Assembly: GCF_014644295.1 (NCBI RefSeq)
Contig: NZ_BMKK01000006.1
Location: 372,001 to 436,000, forward strand
From: Emticicia aquatilis
Lineage (GTDB): Bacteria > Bacteroidota > Bacteroidia > Cytophagales > Spirosomataceae
Direction: 5' to 3'
DNA: 64,000 bases
Part shown: piece after piece, positions 52,601 to 61,134 of the stretch
Numbering within the stretch: position 1 is the stretch's first letter
Layout of the letters: every line of letters begins with the position of its first letter
Translations under genes and position numbers: made by a program
The notes under the pieces: model-generated
Seen by the model: only the letters and a program-made list of their open reading frames with translations
What the model was told of the DNA's origin: nothing
Databases searched by the model: none

Positions 52601-53264
52601 CATTTTTTAGTGTAACATGGATAACGGATTGATTACCAACTTGAAGCTCTTGATTAGAGTAGCCAACAAACGAAAAAACCAAAATCGCATTTTCGTTAGG
52701 TACATCAATCTTAAACTTTCCGTTACCATCGGTGTTTGTTCCTTTCGATGTTCCTTTAATCGTTACACTAACCCCAGGAATCCCCGAGCCACTTTCATCG
52801 TTTACCGTTCCTGTTATTGACTTGTCAATCATCGCAGTGGCTACTTTCTCTTCTCTTGATGCCGGTTGCTCTACCGAACTGGTTTTAATGTTCTTTTCGG
52901 TAACGACTGGGCTAAGAATGATTTGTCCGCCAATAATTTTATACGAAACTTGATAGAGTTTAAGTGCCAGTTCTAAAAAATCAGATAGTTTTTTATCCGA
53001 TAAATTCAACGAAACTTTGCGGTCGGCTTGAATAGCCTTCGAGTTATAAACAAACTTGGCATCGGTCTGCTGCTCGATTTGACTTAGCACCATGCGAAGC
53101 TTCATGTCTTCAACTTTGAGCGATACCGACTTGTTGAGTACCTCTTGTGCCTTGCTATCGAAGGCATAAGAAACTCCCACAAACAGTACCGCCAACGTAA
53201 GCTGTAAAAGCGAGATTTTCATAATAGTCAGTAGTAAATGACTGGTTTGTTGAGTTTTTTTCAT
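49683..53264 (-). CDS. SusC/RagA-family TonB-dependent receptor with STN domain
   Basis: The 1193-residue product is the TonB-dependent transporter partner of SusD. After the signal peptide (about 20-40, LQLTLAVLFVGVSYA) comes an STN domain (about 55-110; VSLKVEDMKLRMVLSQIEQQTDAKFVYN). A carboxypeptidase-like beta sandwich follows (about 150-225; ITGTVNDESGSGIPGVSVTIKGTSKGT), then the plug (VVVGYGSQKKANLTGAV, LVLIDNVEGDPSLINPSDI) and a barrel ending in VTLGLSITF. The STN domain implies signalling to the FecR/ECF-sigma pair just upstream. Start 53264 was chosen; 53222 is possible. Confidence 0.94.
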   Translation of the reverse strand: MKKTQQTSHLLLTIMKISLLQLTLAVLFVGVSYAFDSKAQEVLNKSVSLKVEDMKLRMVLSQIEQQTDAKFVYNSKAIQADRKVSLNLSDKKLSDFLELALKLYQVSYKIIGGQIILSPVVTEKNIKTSSVEQPASREEKVATAMIDKSITGTVNDESGSGIPGVSVTIKGTSKGTNTDGNGKFKIDVPNENAILVFSFVGYSNQELQVGNQSVIHVTLKNDVKLLSEVVVVGYGSQKKANLTGAVDMISSEVFENRPITNVNQGLQGVLPNLNIKMGDGKPNQAPSFNIRGTTSIGQGGNALVLIDNVEGDPSLINPSDIATITLLKDAASASIYGARGVFGVVLITTKNPTAGKTNITYSTNYSLKKPIAVPDLVTDGYTWASMFAESFVNFQGTFPQNVNKTLKFSQAYLNEIKRRSEVGGLPEVEVDPVTGEYMYYGSTDYYGILYKDFTNSKEHNLSISGSSDKASYLLTGRYFGQDGLFRYNSDDYRVLNFTGKGSIQLYPWLKINNMSQYSDMKYHNPLNVGEGGGVWRNIADEGHPLSPLMNPDGTLTFSSVYSIGDFYYGKNGIDNNKKVFRNTSGFAAQFFRDKFRVKGDFTIQNTDNNDRTKAVPVPYSTKPGVISYVGTTTNYLNDVYRETAYMTTNLYTEYENTFKNDHYLKFLVGYNYEQSNFKRLSTQRNGLIFEDANDINLALGQAIVTQGGWERWKIQGGFSRINYSYKDRYLFEVNGRYDGSSKFPANQRFAFFPSYSVGWRVSRESFWKVPENIISDLKLRASYGSLGNGNIGSYAYLEQFAISQSSVILNGQKPQQTRNPTVLPEGLTWETATTKNIGIDLAMLSNRLNFVADAYIRTTTDMFTVGLTLPAVFGADAPKGNYADLKTKGWEMMLSYRDKFSVGAKPFNYDVRLTLADNTSVITKYNNPQKLLSDYYVGQTLGEIWGYTTEGFFTSAEDVKNSASQNLFRTASSGLWFPGDIKFKDTNGDGQITPGTNRIENPGDRSIIGNSAPRYTYGIMLGADWNNFFFSAFIQGVGKQQWYPSREANLFWGQYNRPYGGIPESQLGNIWTEQNTDAYFPRYVSRIASNANGTLAAPQTKYLQNVAYMRLKNIQLGYNLSRTVSSKIGAAAAKVYVSAENIWSLSPLYKITRDFDVESAVASDQVFSPGGNAGDAYNYPIMKSVTLGLSITF

Positions 53265-53311
53265 ACTTTTGAACTGTTTTGTTAGATTTTTAGAAGATTT
53301 TGCAAAACACA

Positions 53312-53407
53312 CCCTCGACTCATTTTGCGTGAGAAATTAGCTCGTAACTAATCAAAGAGGGCTTACATTTGAAGCTGGCAATGCTCGTAACATTGTCGGC
53401 TTTTTTT
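53312..53407 (-). ncRNA. candidate structured 5' leader of susC
   Basis: Two hairpins share the same loop, TTACGAG on the minus strand. One has a 5-bp stem (53336-53340 with 53348-53352) and the other a 12-bp stem with G:U pairs (53372-53383 with 53391-53402). The first sits inside a CCCTC/GAGGG stem (53312-53316 with 53357-53361) together with a CTCA/TGAG hairpin, giving a possible three-way junction. A minus -7-like box lies just upstream at 53412-53419. On the plus strand the outer hairpin plus T-run would look like a terminator. Confidence 0.4.
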
Positions 53408-53411
53408 GTGC

Positions 53412-53419
53412 CAAAATTA
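53412..53419 (-). promoter_or_regulatory. putative -7 box upstream of the susC leader
   Basis: Minus-strand TAATTTTG fits TAnnTTTG, which would start transcription near 53405. No -33 box was found; the locus may instead use the ECF sigma factor encoded next door. Confidence 0.3.
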
Positions 53420-53508
53420 AAGGAGAGGTTTGTCATAGTTTAGGTTTGCATATTTTGTTTAGGTTAAATTTTAAGGTTGAAAAATATTGATTACTTAATT
53501 TGTTCGAT

Positions 53509-54528
53509 TTATTCGCAGCCTTTGCCATTAATCAGAATCGTTGTTCCTTTTACTTCGTAAGTTGCTCCAACTGCGGCACAGATAATATCTAGTTTTGTGT
53601 AAAGTGGTTGTTTCGTAATATCAGCTGTAAGAATGCAGTTATTCATTATCTCGTTTTCTACAATAATCTCAAGGCCGTAGGCTTCACGAAGTTTTTTCAA
53701 CACTTCACTCATTGGAGTATCATCAAATTCAAAAAAGACCTTCGTATCTTGAATCTTAGTTGTTTGAATAATCGGATTGGCCACGATATTGGTCACAAAT
53801 AGATTGCTCTCAGCAAAAAATGTGGCCTTATGATTCGGCAACAGAACCACTCCGTTGCCTTGTTTGCCCTCATTTTCTTCTTTTTCATAAACCGAAACTC
53901 TTCCCGAAACTACCTCAACCTCAATTTTCTTCACCCCATCAAGGTTTTTCACATAGAAACTCGTACCCAAAACCTTAGTAGTGACTTTGCCCGAATACAC
54001 AAAAAATGGCTTTTGTGGGTTTTTCTCTACCTCAAAAAATGCTTCACCAGTTAGATAAACCTCTCGTTTGTCGGCATTGAAATGTTCTGGATAACTTAAT
54101 TTACTTTTGGGCTGAAGCGTAACTTGACTGCCGTCTTCTAAGGTTAATTTCTTTGCTTGATTCGAAAAGTTCTGAATTTCAAGCATACCTTTTGGCGTGC
54201 TTTGTTGTGTGGAAATAGTAGTAGAAAAGGCCTCTTTTTGAGTGTATAACCAAGCAAAAGCTCCGAGCATAAGTAAAACAGATGCCGCAATGCCGATTTT
54301 GAAACGATTATTTTGCCAAAAACTAAGCGACACAACTTCGGTTTCTTCTTCAAAAGCTTGCCCTTTAATCTTTTGCCACAGTTTTTCTTCTAATTCCTTG
54401 ATATTCCATTTACTATCGGGAACTTCCTCAAGTAGTTCGTACCACTGTTCTACAACTTGTTGCTCTTCGTCCGAACATTCTCCATTGAGGTATTTATTTA
54501 GAAGAATAGCAAATGATTGACGATTCAT
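53509..54528 (-). CDS. FecR-family anti-sigma factor
   Basis: The 339-residue inner-membrane protein has a cytosolic N-terminal part with an anti-sigma-like start (NRQSFAILLNKYLNGECSDEEQQVVEQWYEL). One span follows (IGIAASVLLMLGAFAWLY, residues ~83-100), then a periplasmic FecR domain (about 115-215; LTLEDGSQVTLQPKSKLSYPEHF, VKVLGTSFYV-like strand) and a C-terminal DUF4974 domain (about 255-335; FEFDDTPMSEVLKKLREAYGLEI). It is expected to relay the state of the SusC STN domain to the sigma factor encoded upstream. Confidence 0.93.
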   Translation of the reverse strand: MNRQSFAILLNKYLNGECSDEEQQVVEQWYELLEEVPDSKWNIKELEEKLWQKIKGQAFEEETEVVSLSFWQNNRFKIGIAASVLLMLGAFAWLYTQKEAFSTTISTQQSTPKGMLEIQNFSNQAKKLTLEDGSQVTLQPKSKLSYPEHFNADKREVYLTGEAFFEVEKNPQKPFFVYSGKVTTKVLGTSFYVKNLDGVKKIEVEVVSGRVSVYEKEENEGKQGNGVVLLPNHKATFFAESNLFVTNIVANPIIQTTKIQDTKVFFEFDDTPMSEVLKKLREAYGLEIIVENEIMNNCILTADITKQPLYTKLDIICAAVGATYEVKGTTILINGKGCE

Positions 54529-54668
54529 ATTATTTTTCTTGGTTTTAGGTATAAGTCAATTTATTCGCAGTTAACCGCAAATAGTTTTATAAATTCTTTG
54601 AATAATTATACAAAATGGTAGATTAGGAGAAAAATTCTCTAAAAAGTACAATCGGGGAAATGAATAAA

Positions 54669-55262
54669 TCAGTTTTCGAGGAAGCCGAAAATACGGAGAG
54701 AAAGTACCACCGAAAGGGTAATAAATTCACGAAGATGAATTCGTAAAGCTTTAAGAGCCTGAGTGATGTGATACTCAACGGTGCGTTCGGGAGTTTCTAA
54801 TAACACCGAAATTTCTTTGACAGATTTATATTCAAGTCGGTTAAGGCGAAATATCTGTTGTGTTTTTTCGGGAAGTTGCTCAATGGCTTTTTCGATAGCT
54901 ACCGAAAGCTCATTAAATGCCACAGATTCATCAACATCATCGGTTAGCTCGTTTTTCTTGAGCGAATATTCAACAAATTTTTCCTGCAAAATCTGCTTCT
55001 TGATTTGGTTGATTATTAAGTATCTGAGCGAAGTATTTAGATATGCTTCAAGGTTTTCAATCAAAACTTTTTCTCGTTTTTCCCAAAGGCTGATAAACAA
55101 ATCTTGCAGAATCTCTTCAATGGTTTCTTTTGAACGAAGCTTGAATTGTGCCGAACGCAACAGTTTTTGCCAGTATCTTCGGTAGATTTCCTCAAACGCA
55201 TCCTGCTCTCCTACACGTAAGAGTTTGACTAATAGTTCGTCGCTGAGGATTTTGTACTCCAT
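54669..55262 (-). CDS. ECF-type RNA polymerase sigma-70 factor
   Basis: The 197-residue product has sigma region 2 (about 10-90; VGEQDAFEEIYRRYWQKLLRSAQFKL, then ILQDLFISLWEKRE) and region 4 (about 130-185; EKTQQIFRLNRLEYKSVKEISVLLETPERTVEYHITQALKAL). It belongs to the Bacteroidota ECF group that pairs with FecR and SusC. It is followed after 140 bases by the fecR gene. A TACATTTG box (55283-55290, minus) lies about 20 bases upstream of the start codon. Confidence 0.93.
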   Translation of the reverse strand: MEYKILSDELLVKLLRVGEQDAFEEIYRRYWQKLLRSAQFKLRSKETIEEILQDLFISLWEKREKVLIENLEAYLNTSLRYLIINQIKKQILQEKFVEYSLKKNELTDDVDESVAFNELSVAIEKAIEQLPEKTQQIFRLNRLEYKSVKEISVLLETPERTVEYHITQALKALRIHLREFITLSVVLSLRIFGFLEN

Positions 55263-55282
55263 TCATATTGGTGTTTGGTTTG

Positions 55283-55290
55283 CAAATGTA
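55283..55290 (-). promoter_or_regulatory. putative -7 box for the ECF sigma gene
   Basis: Minus-strand TACATTTG fits TAnnTTTG. A TTG lies 14 bases further, too close for an ideal -33 box. Confidence 0.4.
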
Positions 55291-55306
55291 GGATAAATTC
55301 TGCACA

Positions 55307-55342
55307 AAAAAAGAGCAGAAACCATTGGCTTCTGCTCTTTTC
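55307..55342 (-). terminator. intrinsic terminator of the OmpA-TSP3 gene
   Basis: Perfect 12-bp stem (55309-55320 with 55330-55341) with a T-run on the minus strand, 35 bases past the stop at 55377. Confidence 0.85.
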
Positions 55343-55376
55343 TATATCTAAACAATCTTTAAAATTGTTTTACATC

Positions 55377-57134
55377 TTATCTCAATTGGAATTGAACACG
55401 AGTATTAGATTTTTTACCATCTGGTGTAGTATAATCTGTACTTGGGTCTTCATCTCCTTGACCTTCATAAGTCATACGAGCTTTGCTGATACATTTTTTC
55501 TTTAAGAAATAAGCGTAAATCGCACAAGCACGAAGCTTAGCCGAACGAAGGTTTGTTGCTGAACTTGCTCCATCGTTGAATGCTGAGATGTGTAAGATAC
55601 TATCTGGACATCTTTGCAATAACGAACAAACTCTGTCAAGTTTTTTGTATGAAGCTGGTTTCAATTTGTTTGTACCGCTATAGAATTCGATTCCTTGAGC
55701 TGCGAAAGTCAATTCATCCAATTCTGCTTGTGAAATTTCACAACCACTTGCTGTTCTGTAACCTTTTGGTACTAATTTACCATTTACATAACCCTCTGGG
55801 CAGCCATCGTTTGATGCTAAACCAGCTAAGTCTGGGCATTTATCTTGTGCATCAGCAACACCATCTTTATCACGGTCTGGGCAACCTTTTGCTGAAGCTA
55901 CACCTTTGATTGTTGGACAAGCATCATCTTTATCAGCGATACCGTCACCGTCAGTATCAGGGCAACCGTTCAATGAAGCAGGACCAGCTTCGTTCGGGCA
56001 AGCATCATCTTTATCGGCGATACCGTCACCATCTGAATCTGGGCAACCTTTCAATGCTTTCACACCAGCAACATCTGGACAAGCATCGTCTTTGTCAGCT
56101 ACACCATCTTTGTCACGGTCAGGACAGCCTTTCAATGCTACTGTACCAACTTGTGTTGGACACTCATCATCTTTATCAGCGATACCATCACCGTCAGTAT
56201 CAGGACAACCTTTCAATGCCATTGGACCAGCTTGAGTTGGGCAAGCATCATCTTTATCAGGAATACCGTCACCGTCAGTATCAGGACAACCTTGGAATTT
56301 GCGTAAACCTTTTTCAGTTGGACAAGCATCACAACGGTCAACAACACCATCTTTATCACCGTCTTTATCGCCAAAACGGTATGAACCAAGTAAGTTAGCT
56401 ACTAAGTAACCATCGTTATATGATTTTCCGTTTGGTTCAAATGCTGTGCCTGTTCCAAGTGCTGTTGTAGAAAGTTTTGTACCATCTAAGTAATCAGAGA
56501 AAGCATAACGATAGCCAACTTCAGCACCGATAGTCCATCTTTCAGCAGCATTGTATTTCAAACCAACACCAAAAGGAAGAACCAAAGCCGCTTTTTTCAA
56601 ATTTGCTTGGTCTTGGTCGAACAAACGAGCTACAACATATTTACGAGGGTCGTCGTCTTGTAAAGCTGCGTTTTGTGCAACAACTGTTGGGTTTGTAAAC
56701 GCCGCTCCGATACCACCGAAGAGGTAAGGAGAAAGTGTTTTACGGAAAGTTCCGTCACAAGTATATCTTCTTTCTTTCAAAGGGTAGAATTCGCCTAATA
56801 AAGATAATTCAGTTAATGGTGATGTAAATTTCAAACGACGATAATTCCATCGGCCGTCTGGTTGGTCAAGGTCATTTCCTGCCAATCGTCCAAACAATAG
56901 TTGGGCACGTAATGCAAAATAGTCGTTGATATGACGACGAACAAAAGCACCAATCATAATGCTGTTTGCTGAAGCATACGGTTTACTACAGTGCATATCA
57001 CCAAAATACTGATTGACACCAAGGGGAATACCAACTTCCCATTTGTAAGGTTTACACACCTTACAAGAATCTTGTGCCTGAGTTGTTAGCGATAATGTCA
57101 ATAACGCTACAAAAAGGAATGTTACCTTCTTCAT
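55377..57134 (-). CDS. OmpA-family protein with thrombospondin type-3 repeats
   Basis: The 585-residue product has a signal peptide (MKKVTFLFVALLTLSLTTQAQ). An N-terminal outer-membrane barrel (about 30-254) comes first, then seven 27-residue thrombospondin type-3 repeats (255-443) with the Ca-binding DTDGDGIADKDDACP pattern. An OmpA peptidoglycan-binding-like domain follows (about 470-585; GIEFYSGTNKLKPASYKKLDRVCSLLQ, then SNTRVQFQL). The classical NDxTDxxGxxxxN/LSxxR signature is altered (FNDGASSATNLRSAKLRA). Such proteins link the outer membrane to the cell wall. The gene is followed by a strong terminator. Confidence 0.9.
   Translation of the reverse strand: MKKVTFLFVALLTLSLTTQAQDSCKVCKPYKWEVGIPLGVNQYFGDMHCSKPYASANSIMIGAFVRRHINDYFALRAQLLFGRLAGNDLDQPDGRWNYRRLKFTSPLTELSLLGEFYPLKERRYTCDGTFRKTLSPYLFGGIGAAFTNPTVVAQNAALQDDDPRKYVVARLFDQDQANLKKAALVLPFGVGLKYNAAERWTIGAEVGYRYAFSDYLDGTKLSTTALGTGTAFEPNGKSYNDGYLVANLLGSYRFGDKDGDKDGVVDRCDACPTEKGLRKFQGCPDTDGDGIPDKDDACPTQAGPMALKGCPDTDGDGIADKDDECPTQVGTVALKGCPDRDKDGVADKDDACPDVAGVKALKGCPDSDGDGIADKDDACPNEAGPASLNGCPDTDGDGIADKDDACPTIKGVASAKGCPDRDKDGVADAQDKCPDLAGLASNDGCPEGYVNGKLVPKGYRTASGCEISQAELDELTFAAQGIEFYSGTNKLKPASYKKLDRVCSLLQRCPDSILHISAFNDGASSATNLRSAKLRACAIYAYFLKKKCISKARMTYEGQGDEDPSTDYTTPDGKKSNTRVQFQLR
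55806..56372 (-). repeat. seven tandem 81-bp coding repeats (TSP3)
   Basis: Seven in-frame 81-bp units encode the thrombospondin type-3 repeats. The inner five are most alike at DNA level, suggesting recent unit duplication or gene conversion. The opposite strand is open in two frames across this stretch, but only as a repeat artefact. Confidence 0.9.
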
Positions 57135-57304
57135 GTTGGGGGAATTTTATTGTTTTCTTCTAAGAAATAATATTAAAATTGGACTAATCAACGGATTTTA
57201 TGTCACAATCTAAACGTAATCTTTAGCAAAGAAAAAAAAAATTGTTAGAAATTTCTACAAAAAACTATATTATTTTGCCAAAAATGATTAATCGGCCATT
57301 AATG

Positions 57305-59392
57305 TCATTCAAAAATTCCTGCCAAGTCAATAATGAACGCATATTCCATTGCAACTTCTTTAAGCGAGGCAAATCGGCCCGATGCTCCGCCGTGTCCAGC
57401 CTCCATATTAGTGTGCATCAATAATAAATTATTATCGGTTTTCATGGTTCGGAGTTTGGCTACCCATTTGGCTGGCTCAAAATATTGTACTTGCGAATCG
57501 TGTAGCCCCGTGGTTACGAGCAAGTTGGGATAATCCTTTGCCTCGACGTTATCGTAAGGCGAATAAGATAACATATATTCATACGAATCTTTATTTTTCG
57601 GATTTCCCCATTCTTCAAATTCGCCAGTTGTGAGTGGAATCGTTTCGTCGAGCATCGTCGTCACGACATCGACAAAAGGCACGGCTGCTACCACGCCACG
57701 ATAGAGGTCTGGTCGAAGATTAATGATGGCTCCCATCAGCAGCCCGCCCGCACTGCCACCGAGTGCAAAAAGTTTTTCGGGGCTACAATAGTTGTTTTTG
57801 ATTAGAAAAACCGAACAGTCAATGAAATCATAGAAAGTATTCATTTTTTTGAACATCTTTCCGTTTTCGTACCATTCACGACCCATTTCTTGGCCGCCTC
57901 TGATGTGGGCAATGGCATACACAAAACCACGGTCGAGTAAACTCAAGCGGCTCGAACCAAAAGTTGCATCGGTCGAATAGCCATAAGAGCCATAAGAATA
58001 TTGCAGAAGAGGAGCGGTACCATCAAGTTTTGTGCCTTTTCGGTAAACAATCGAAACGGGTACTTTTGCTCCGTCACGCACGGTTACAAATACTCTTTCC
58101 GAAACATAATTCTCTTTATCAAATCCGCCCAAAACCGTTTGTTGTTTCTTTAATTCTTTGGTTTGGGCGTTCATGTCATAATCAAATGTTGAGTTTGGAG
58201 TAGTCAATGAAGTATAGCTATAACGAAGAATGTTGGTATCAAAACTTGGGTTTGAACCAATATTTGCATCGTAAGCAGGTTCGCCAAAGTTGAGATAATG
58301 CTCTGCTTTTGTAGCATGATTGATGATACGAAGCTGGCTAATACCTTGATTTTTCTCTTGAACTACTAAATGATTTTTAAAAACCTCAATTCCTTCTAAA
58401 TAAACCTCTGGACGATGCTCAATAACGGTTTTCCACTTCGATTTATCGCTTGTTTCCTGCTCGTCAACTTCCATCAATTTGAAGTTAAAAGCACTGTCAG
58501 TGTTGGTTTTTACGTAAAATTTATCCTCAAAATGCTCAATATCGTATTCGTGTCCACGCTCACGAGGGAGAAAAGTTTTGAATTCGCCAGTTGGATTTTC
58601 TGCTTCCAAAAGCTGATATTCAGATGCAATTCCGTTATGGTCGCTGCCGATAGCAATGTATTTTTTCGATTTCATTCGGTAAAGACCCATGTAGTATTGG
58701 TTGTCTTTTTCTTCATAAACCAAAACATCGGTTTTTACGTCAGTTCCCAAAATATGTCGCCACACTTGATAGCCCAATAGGGTCTTTTGGTCACGTAAAA
58801 TGTAGAAAAACGTTTGATTATCAGCTGCCCAAGCGTAACTTCCTCCTTCGGTATTTTTGATTTGGTCTTTATAAATTTCGCCAGTTTTTAGATTTTTAAA
58901 GCGTACTGTGTAGTTTCTTCGGCTTACGGTATCGACACCATAGGCAATGATTTCGTCATTATCTGTAATCTCGTAGCCACCAATACTGAAATACTTTTTG
59001 CCTTTTCCCATTTCATTGCCATCGAGCAGAATTTCTTCGGCGGCATCGAGAGTGCCTTTTTTTCGACAATAAATAGGATATTCTCCGCCCTCTACATATT
59101 TTACATAATAAAAGTATTCACCATCTTTTACAGGAACCGACTCATCTTGCTCTTTGATTCTGCCTTTCATTTCCTCAAAAAGCTTTTCTTGCAAAGGCTT
59201 TACAGGAGCCATTACTTGAGCTAAATACTCATTTTCGGCATTCAGATACGCAATCACATCAGGATTTTCGGGGTCGTTGAGCCAATAATAATTGTCGATA
59301 CGAGTGTGGTTGTGGGTAATTATTTCTTTGGGTTTTACTGCTACACTTGGGGCTGTTAGGCCTATATTTGTCATGCTTGAATGGATACTCAT
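57305..59392 (-). CDS. ptrB: oligopeptidase B (S9A prolyl oligopeptidase family)
   Basis: This cytosolic serine peptidase cleaves short peptides after basic residues. The 695-residue product has the N-terminal seven-blade propeller (about 75-420) and the alpha/beta hydrolase domain. The triad is Ser547 (GGSAGG), Asp632 (GLHDSQVQY) and His667 (EAGHGGASGRF). The acidic EETIPL-type loop, here LDETIPLTTGEFEEWGNP, is typical of oligopeptidase B. No signal peptide is seen. An alternative start is six codons in (59374). Confidence 0.92.
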   Translation of the reverse strand: MSIHSSMTNIGLTAPSVAVKPKEIITHNHTRIDNYYWLNDPENPDVIAYLNAENEYLAQVMAPVKPLQEKLFEEMKGRIKEQDESVPVKDGEYFYYVKYVEGGEYPIYCRKKGTLDAAEEILLDGNEMGKGKKYFSIGGYEITDNDEIIAYGVDTVSRRNYTVRFKNLKTGEIYKDQIKNTEGGSYAWAADNQTFFYILRDQKTLLGYQVWRHILGTDVKTDVLVYEEKDNQYYMGLYRMKSKKYIAIGSDHNGIASEYQLLEAENPTGEFKTFLPRERGHEYDIEHFEDKFYVKTNTDSAFNFKLMEVDEQETSDKSKWKTVIEHRPEVYLEGIEVFKNHLVVQEKNQGISQLRIINHATKAEHYLNFGEPAYDANIGSNPSFDTNILRYSYTSLTTPNSTFDYDMNAQTKELKKQQTVLGGFDKENYVSERVFVTVRDGAKVPVSIVYRKGTKLDGTAPLLQYSYGSYGYSTDATFGSSRLSLLDRGFVYAIAHIRGGQEMGREWYENGKMFKKMNTFYDFIDCSVFLIKNNYCSPEKLFALGGSAGGLLMGAIINLRPDLYRGVVAAVPFVDVVTTMLDETIPLTTGEFEEWGNPKNKDSYEYMLSYSPYDNVEAKDYPNLLVTTGLHDSQVQYFEPAKWVAKLRTMKTDNNLLLMHTNMEAGHGGASGRFASLKEVAMEYAFIIDLAGIFE

Positions 59393-59631
59393 ATTTTTGA
59401 AGAATATATTATCGAATATTGATATTTTTGAAACACTATTTTAAAGAAACAGAACAAAAGTAAAGGATATTTTCTATCGTTTGCTTAAAAATATTTTGTG
59501 TGAAAATACTGATTGAAGGAAAAAATGCAGACATTTTGTAGAAAAATAAAAAAATAACGATTTTTACAATTAATATTACGGATAGAATCCAAAATTGTCA
59601 TCTATACAAATTATAACCATCAATAAATCTA

Positions 59632-61113
59632 ATGAAAAAACAGAGTTTTGTTATTATAATTTTAGTAATCATTGCTGCTCTTTCTTCGTTCAAAATAAAG
59701 CGAGATAGTCTTGAAGACGTATTTATTAAAATCAACCAAGATGTGCTTTATCGTGGCCGTTCGTACGAAACGCTCGGCGAAGCAACATCAACCATCGGCC
59801 ATCGACTTACAGGAAGCACTAACGGCAAAAAAGCCGAAGAATATGCTTATAAATTATTTAAAGAATATGGTTTTGTAGATGTAAAGTATATGCCATTTGA
59901 AGTAGAGTCTTGGGCGAGAGATACCGTAAGTTTGGCAATCGTACCGAAGGGAAGTGATAATTTTCGTGATGTAGAAGTAGTGGCTTTGGCTCACTCGCCA
60001 GTTTCTTCGCATTTACAAGGGCCAATCGTTGATTGTGGCGATGGTGTTGAGTCTGATTTTGAGAAAGTAAAAGCCGAAGTAAAAGGAAAAATTGCCTTAT
60101 TCAATATCAATATTCAATCGCCAGAAAATAAAGGAAAGAAGAATCTGCACCGTTCCGAAAAAACAGCTTTGGCCATTAAATACGGTGCTTCGGGTGTAAT
60201 TATCGCCAATGCGGTTGATGGTGGAGTACTTTTGACAGGAACAGCCTCAGTAACAGGCGAGTTGATTCCAATTCCTGCGGTTTGTATTTCGGTAGAAAGT
60301 GGCAAAGCGATTCGCAAATGGATAAAAGAAGAACCAAATTTGTTGGCCGTGATTGATATGCGAAATTTCAGCCGACCAATCAGAGCCAGAAATGTAATTG
60401 CGACGCTTCCAGGAAGCTCGAAAAAATACAAAAAAGAGAAAATTGTTATCGGTGGTCACTTAGATTCGTGGGATTTGGCAACTGGGGCAATGGATAATGG
60501 CATTGGCTCATTTACGGTATTGGATATTGCCAGAGTTTTCCAATCATTGAATCTTCGACCAAAACGTACTATCGAATTTGTGATGTTTATGGGTGAAGAA
60601 CAAGGCTTGCTTGGCTCGAAGGCAATGGTGAAAAAATATAAAGAAGAAGGAAAAATCGACCAAGTTCAGTTAATGGTTAATCTTGATATGGTCAATAACG
60701 CCAAAGGTTTCAATGCGATGGGTCGCCCTGAGCTACGTAAGTTTTTTGATGAAATCGGTAAGAAAATCAAGGATGTTGATTCTACTTTTTCAAACGTAAA
60801 TCCAAACTCTGCGGGCTTGCACTCTGACCATCAGCCATTTATGATTGAGGGCGTGCCAGTTTGTTCGCCATCGGGAAGTTTTCCAGTAAAAGCTTATAAT
60901 TGCTATCACGCAAACTGCGACCGTTTCGATTTGATTGATAAAAAACAAATCAATAACAATGTTCGCTTTACGGCCATGATGCTTTATGCTTTGGCCGAAG
61001 CCGAGGCTTTACCAGTGAAAAAAATGAATGACCAAGAAACCAAAGAGTTTTTGATTAAACAAAACCTCAAAAACGAATTGATTATTGGCAAAGATTGGCG
61101 TTGGGAACAATAA
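59632..61113 (+). CDS. M28-family zinc aminopeptidase with PA domain, exported
   Basis: The 493-residue product has an N-terminal hydrophobic signal/anchor (FVIIILVIIAALSSF). A PA-domain insertion follows (about 115-250, GPIVDCGDGVESDFEKVKAEVKGKIALFNI). The di-zinc M28 core carries GGHLDSWDLATGAMDNGIGS (His and Asp ligands), MGEEQGLLGSKAM (catalytic Glu and ligand), NLDMVN, and a final HANCDRFDLID segment with the last His. It should trim N-terminal residues from peptides in the periplasm. A terminator follows. Confidence 0.9.
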   Translation: MKKQSFVIIILVIIAALSSFKIKRDSLEDVFIKINQDVLYRGRSYETLGEATSTIGHRLTGSTNGKKAEEYAYKLFKEYGFVDVKYMPFEVESWARDTVSLAIVPKGSDNFRDVEVVALAHSPVSSHLQGPIVDCGDGVESDFEKVKAEVKGKIALFNINIQSPENKGKKNLHRSEKTALAIKYGASGVIIANAVDGGVLLTGTASVTGELIPIPAVCISVESGKAIRKWIKEEPNLLAVIDMRNFSRPIRARNVIATLPGSSKKYKKEKIVIGGHLDSWDLATGAMDNGIGSFTVLDIARVFQSLNLRPKRTIEFVMFMGEEQGLLGSKAMVKKYKEEGKIDQVQLMVNLDMVNNAKGFNAMGRPELRKFFDEIGKKIKDVDSTFSNVNPNSAGLHSDHQPFMIEGVPVCSPSGSFPVKAYNCYHANCDRFDLIDKKQINNNVRFTAMMLYALAEAEALPVKKMNDQETKEFLIKQNLKNELIIGKDWRWEQ

Positions 61114-61134
61114 GAGATATTTTAGAGAATCGTG

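Noticed and set aside
53331-53362. tRNA-like anticodon arm (5-bp stem, 7-base loop CTCGTAA on the plus strand)
   Set aside because: The loop has U33- and A37-like positions, but no T arm with GTTCRA, no D arm of proper size and no 7-bp acceptor stem can be found, and the same loop occurs again 43 bases on.
53372-53407. Plus-strand intrinsic terminator
   Set aside because: The hairpin and T-run fit, but no plus-strand gene ends nearby; it is better read as part of the susC leader on the minus strand.
55806-56372. CRISPR array
   Set aside because: The 81-bp repeats are contiguous in-frame coding repeats without spacers.
55906-56398. Long open frames opposite the TSP3 repeats
   Set aside because: They are periodic antisense shadows of the 81-bp coding repeats, with no start context or family similarity.
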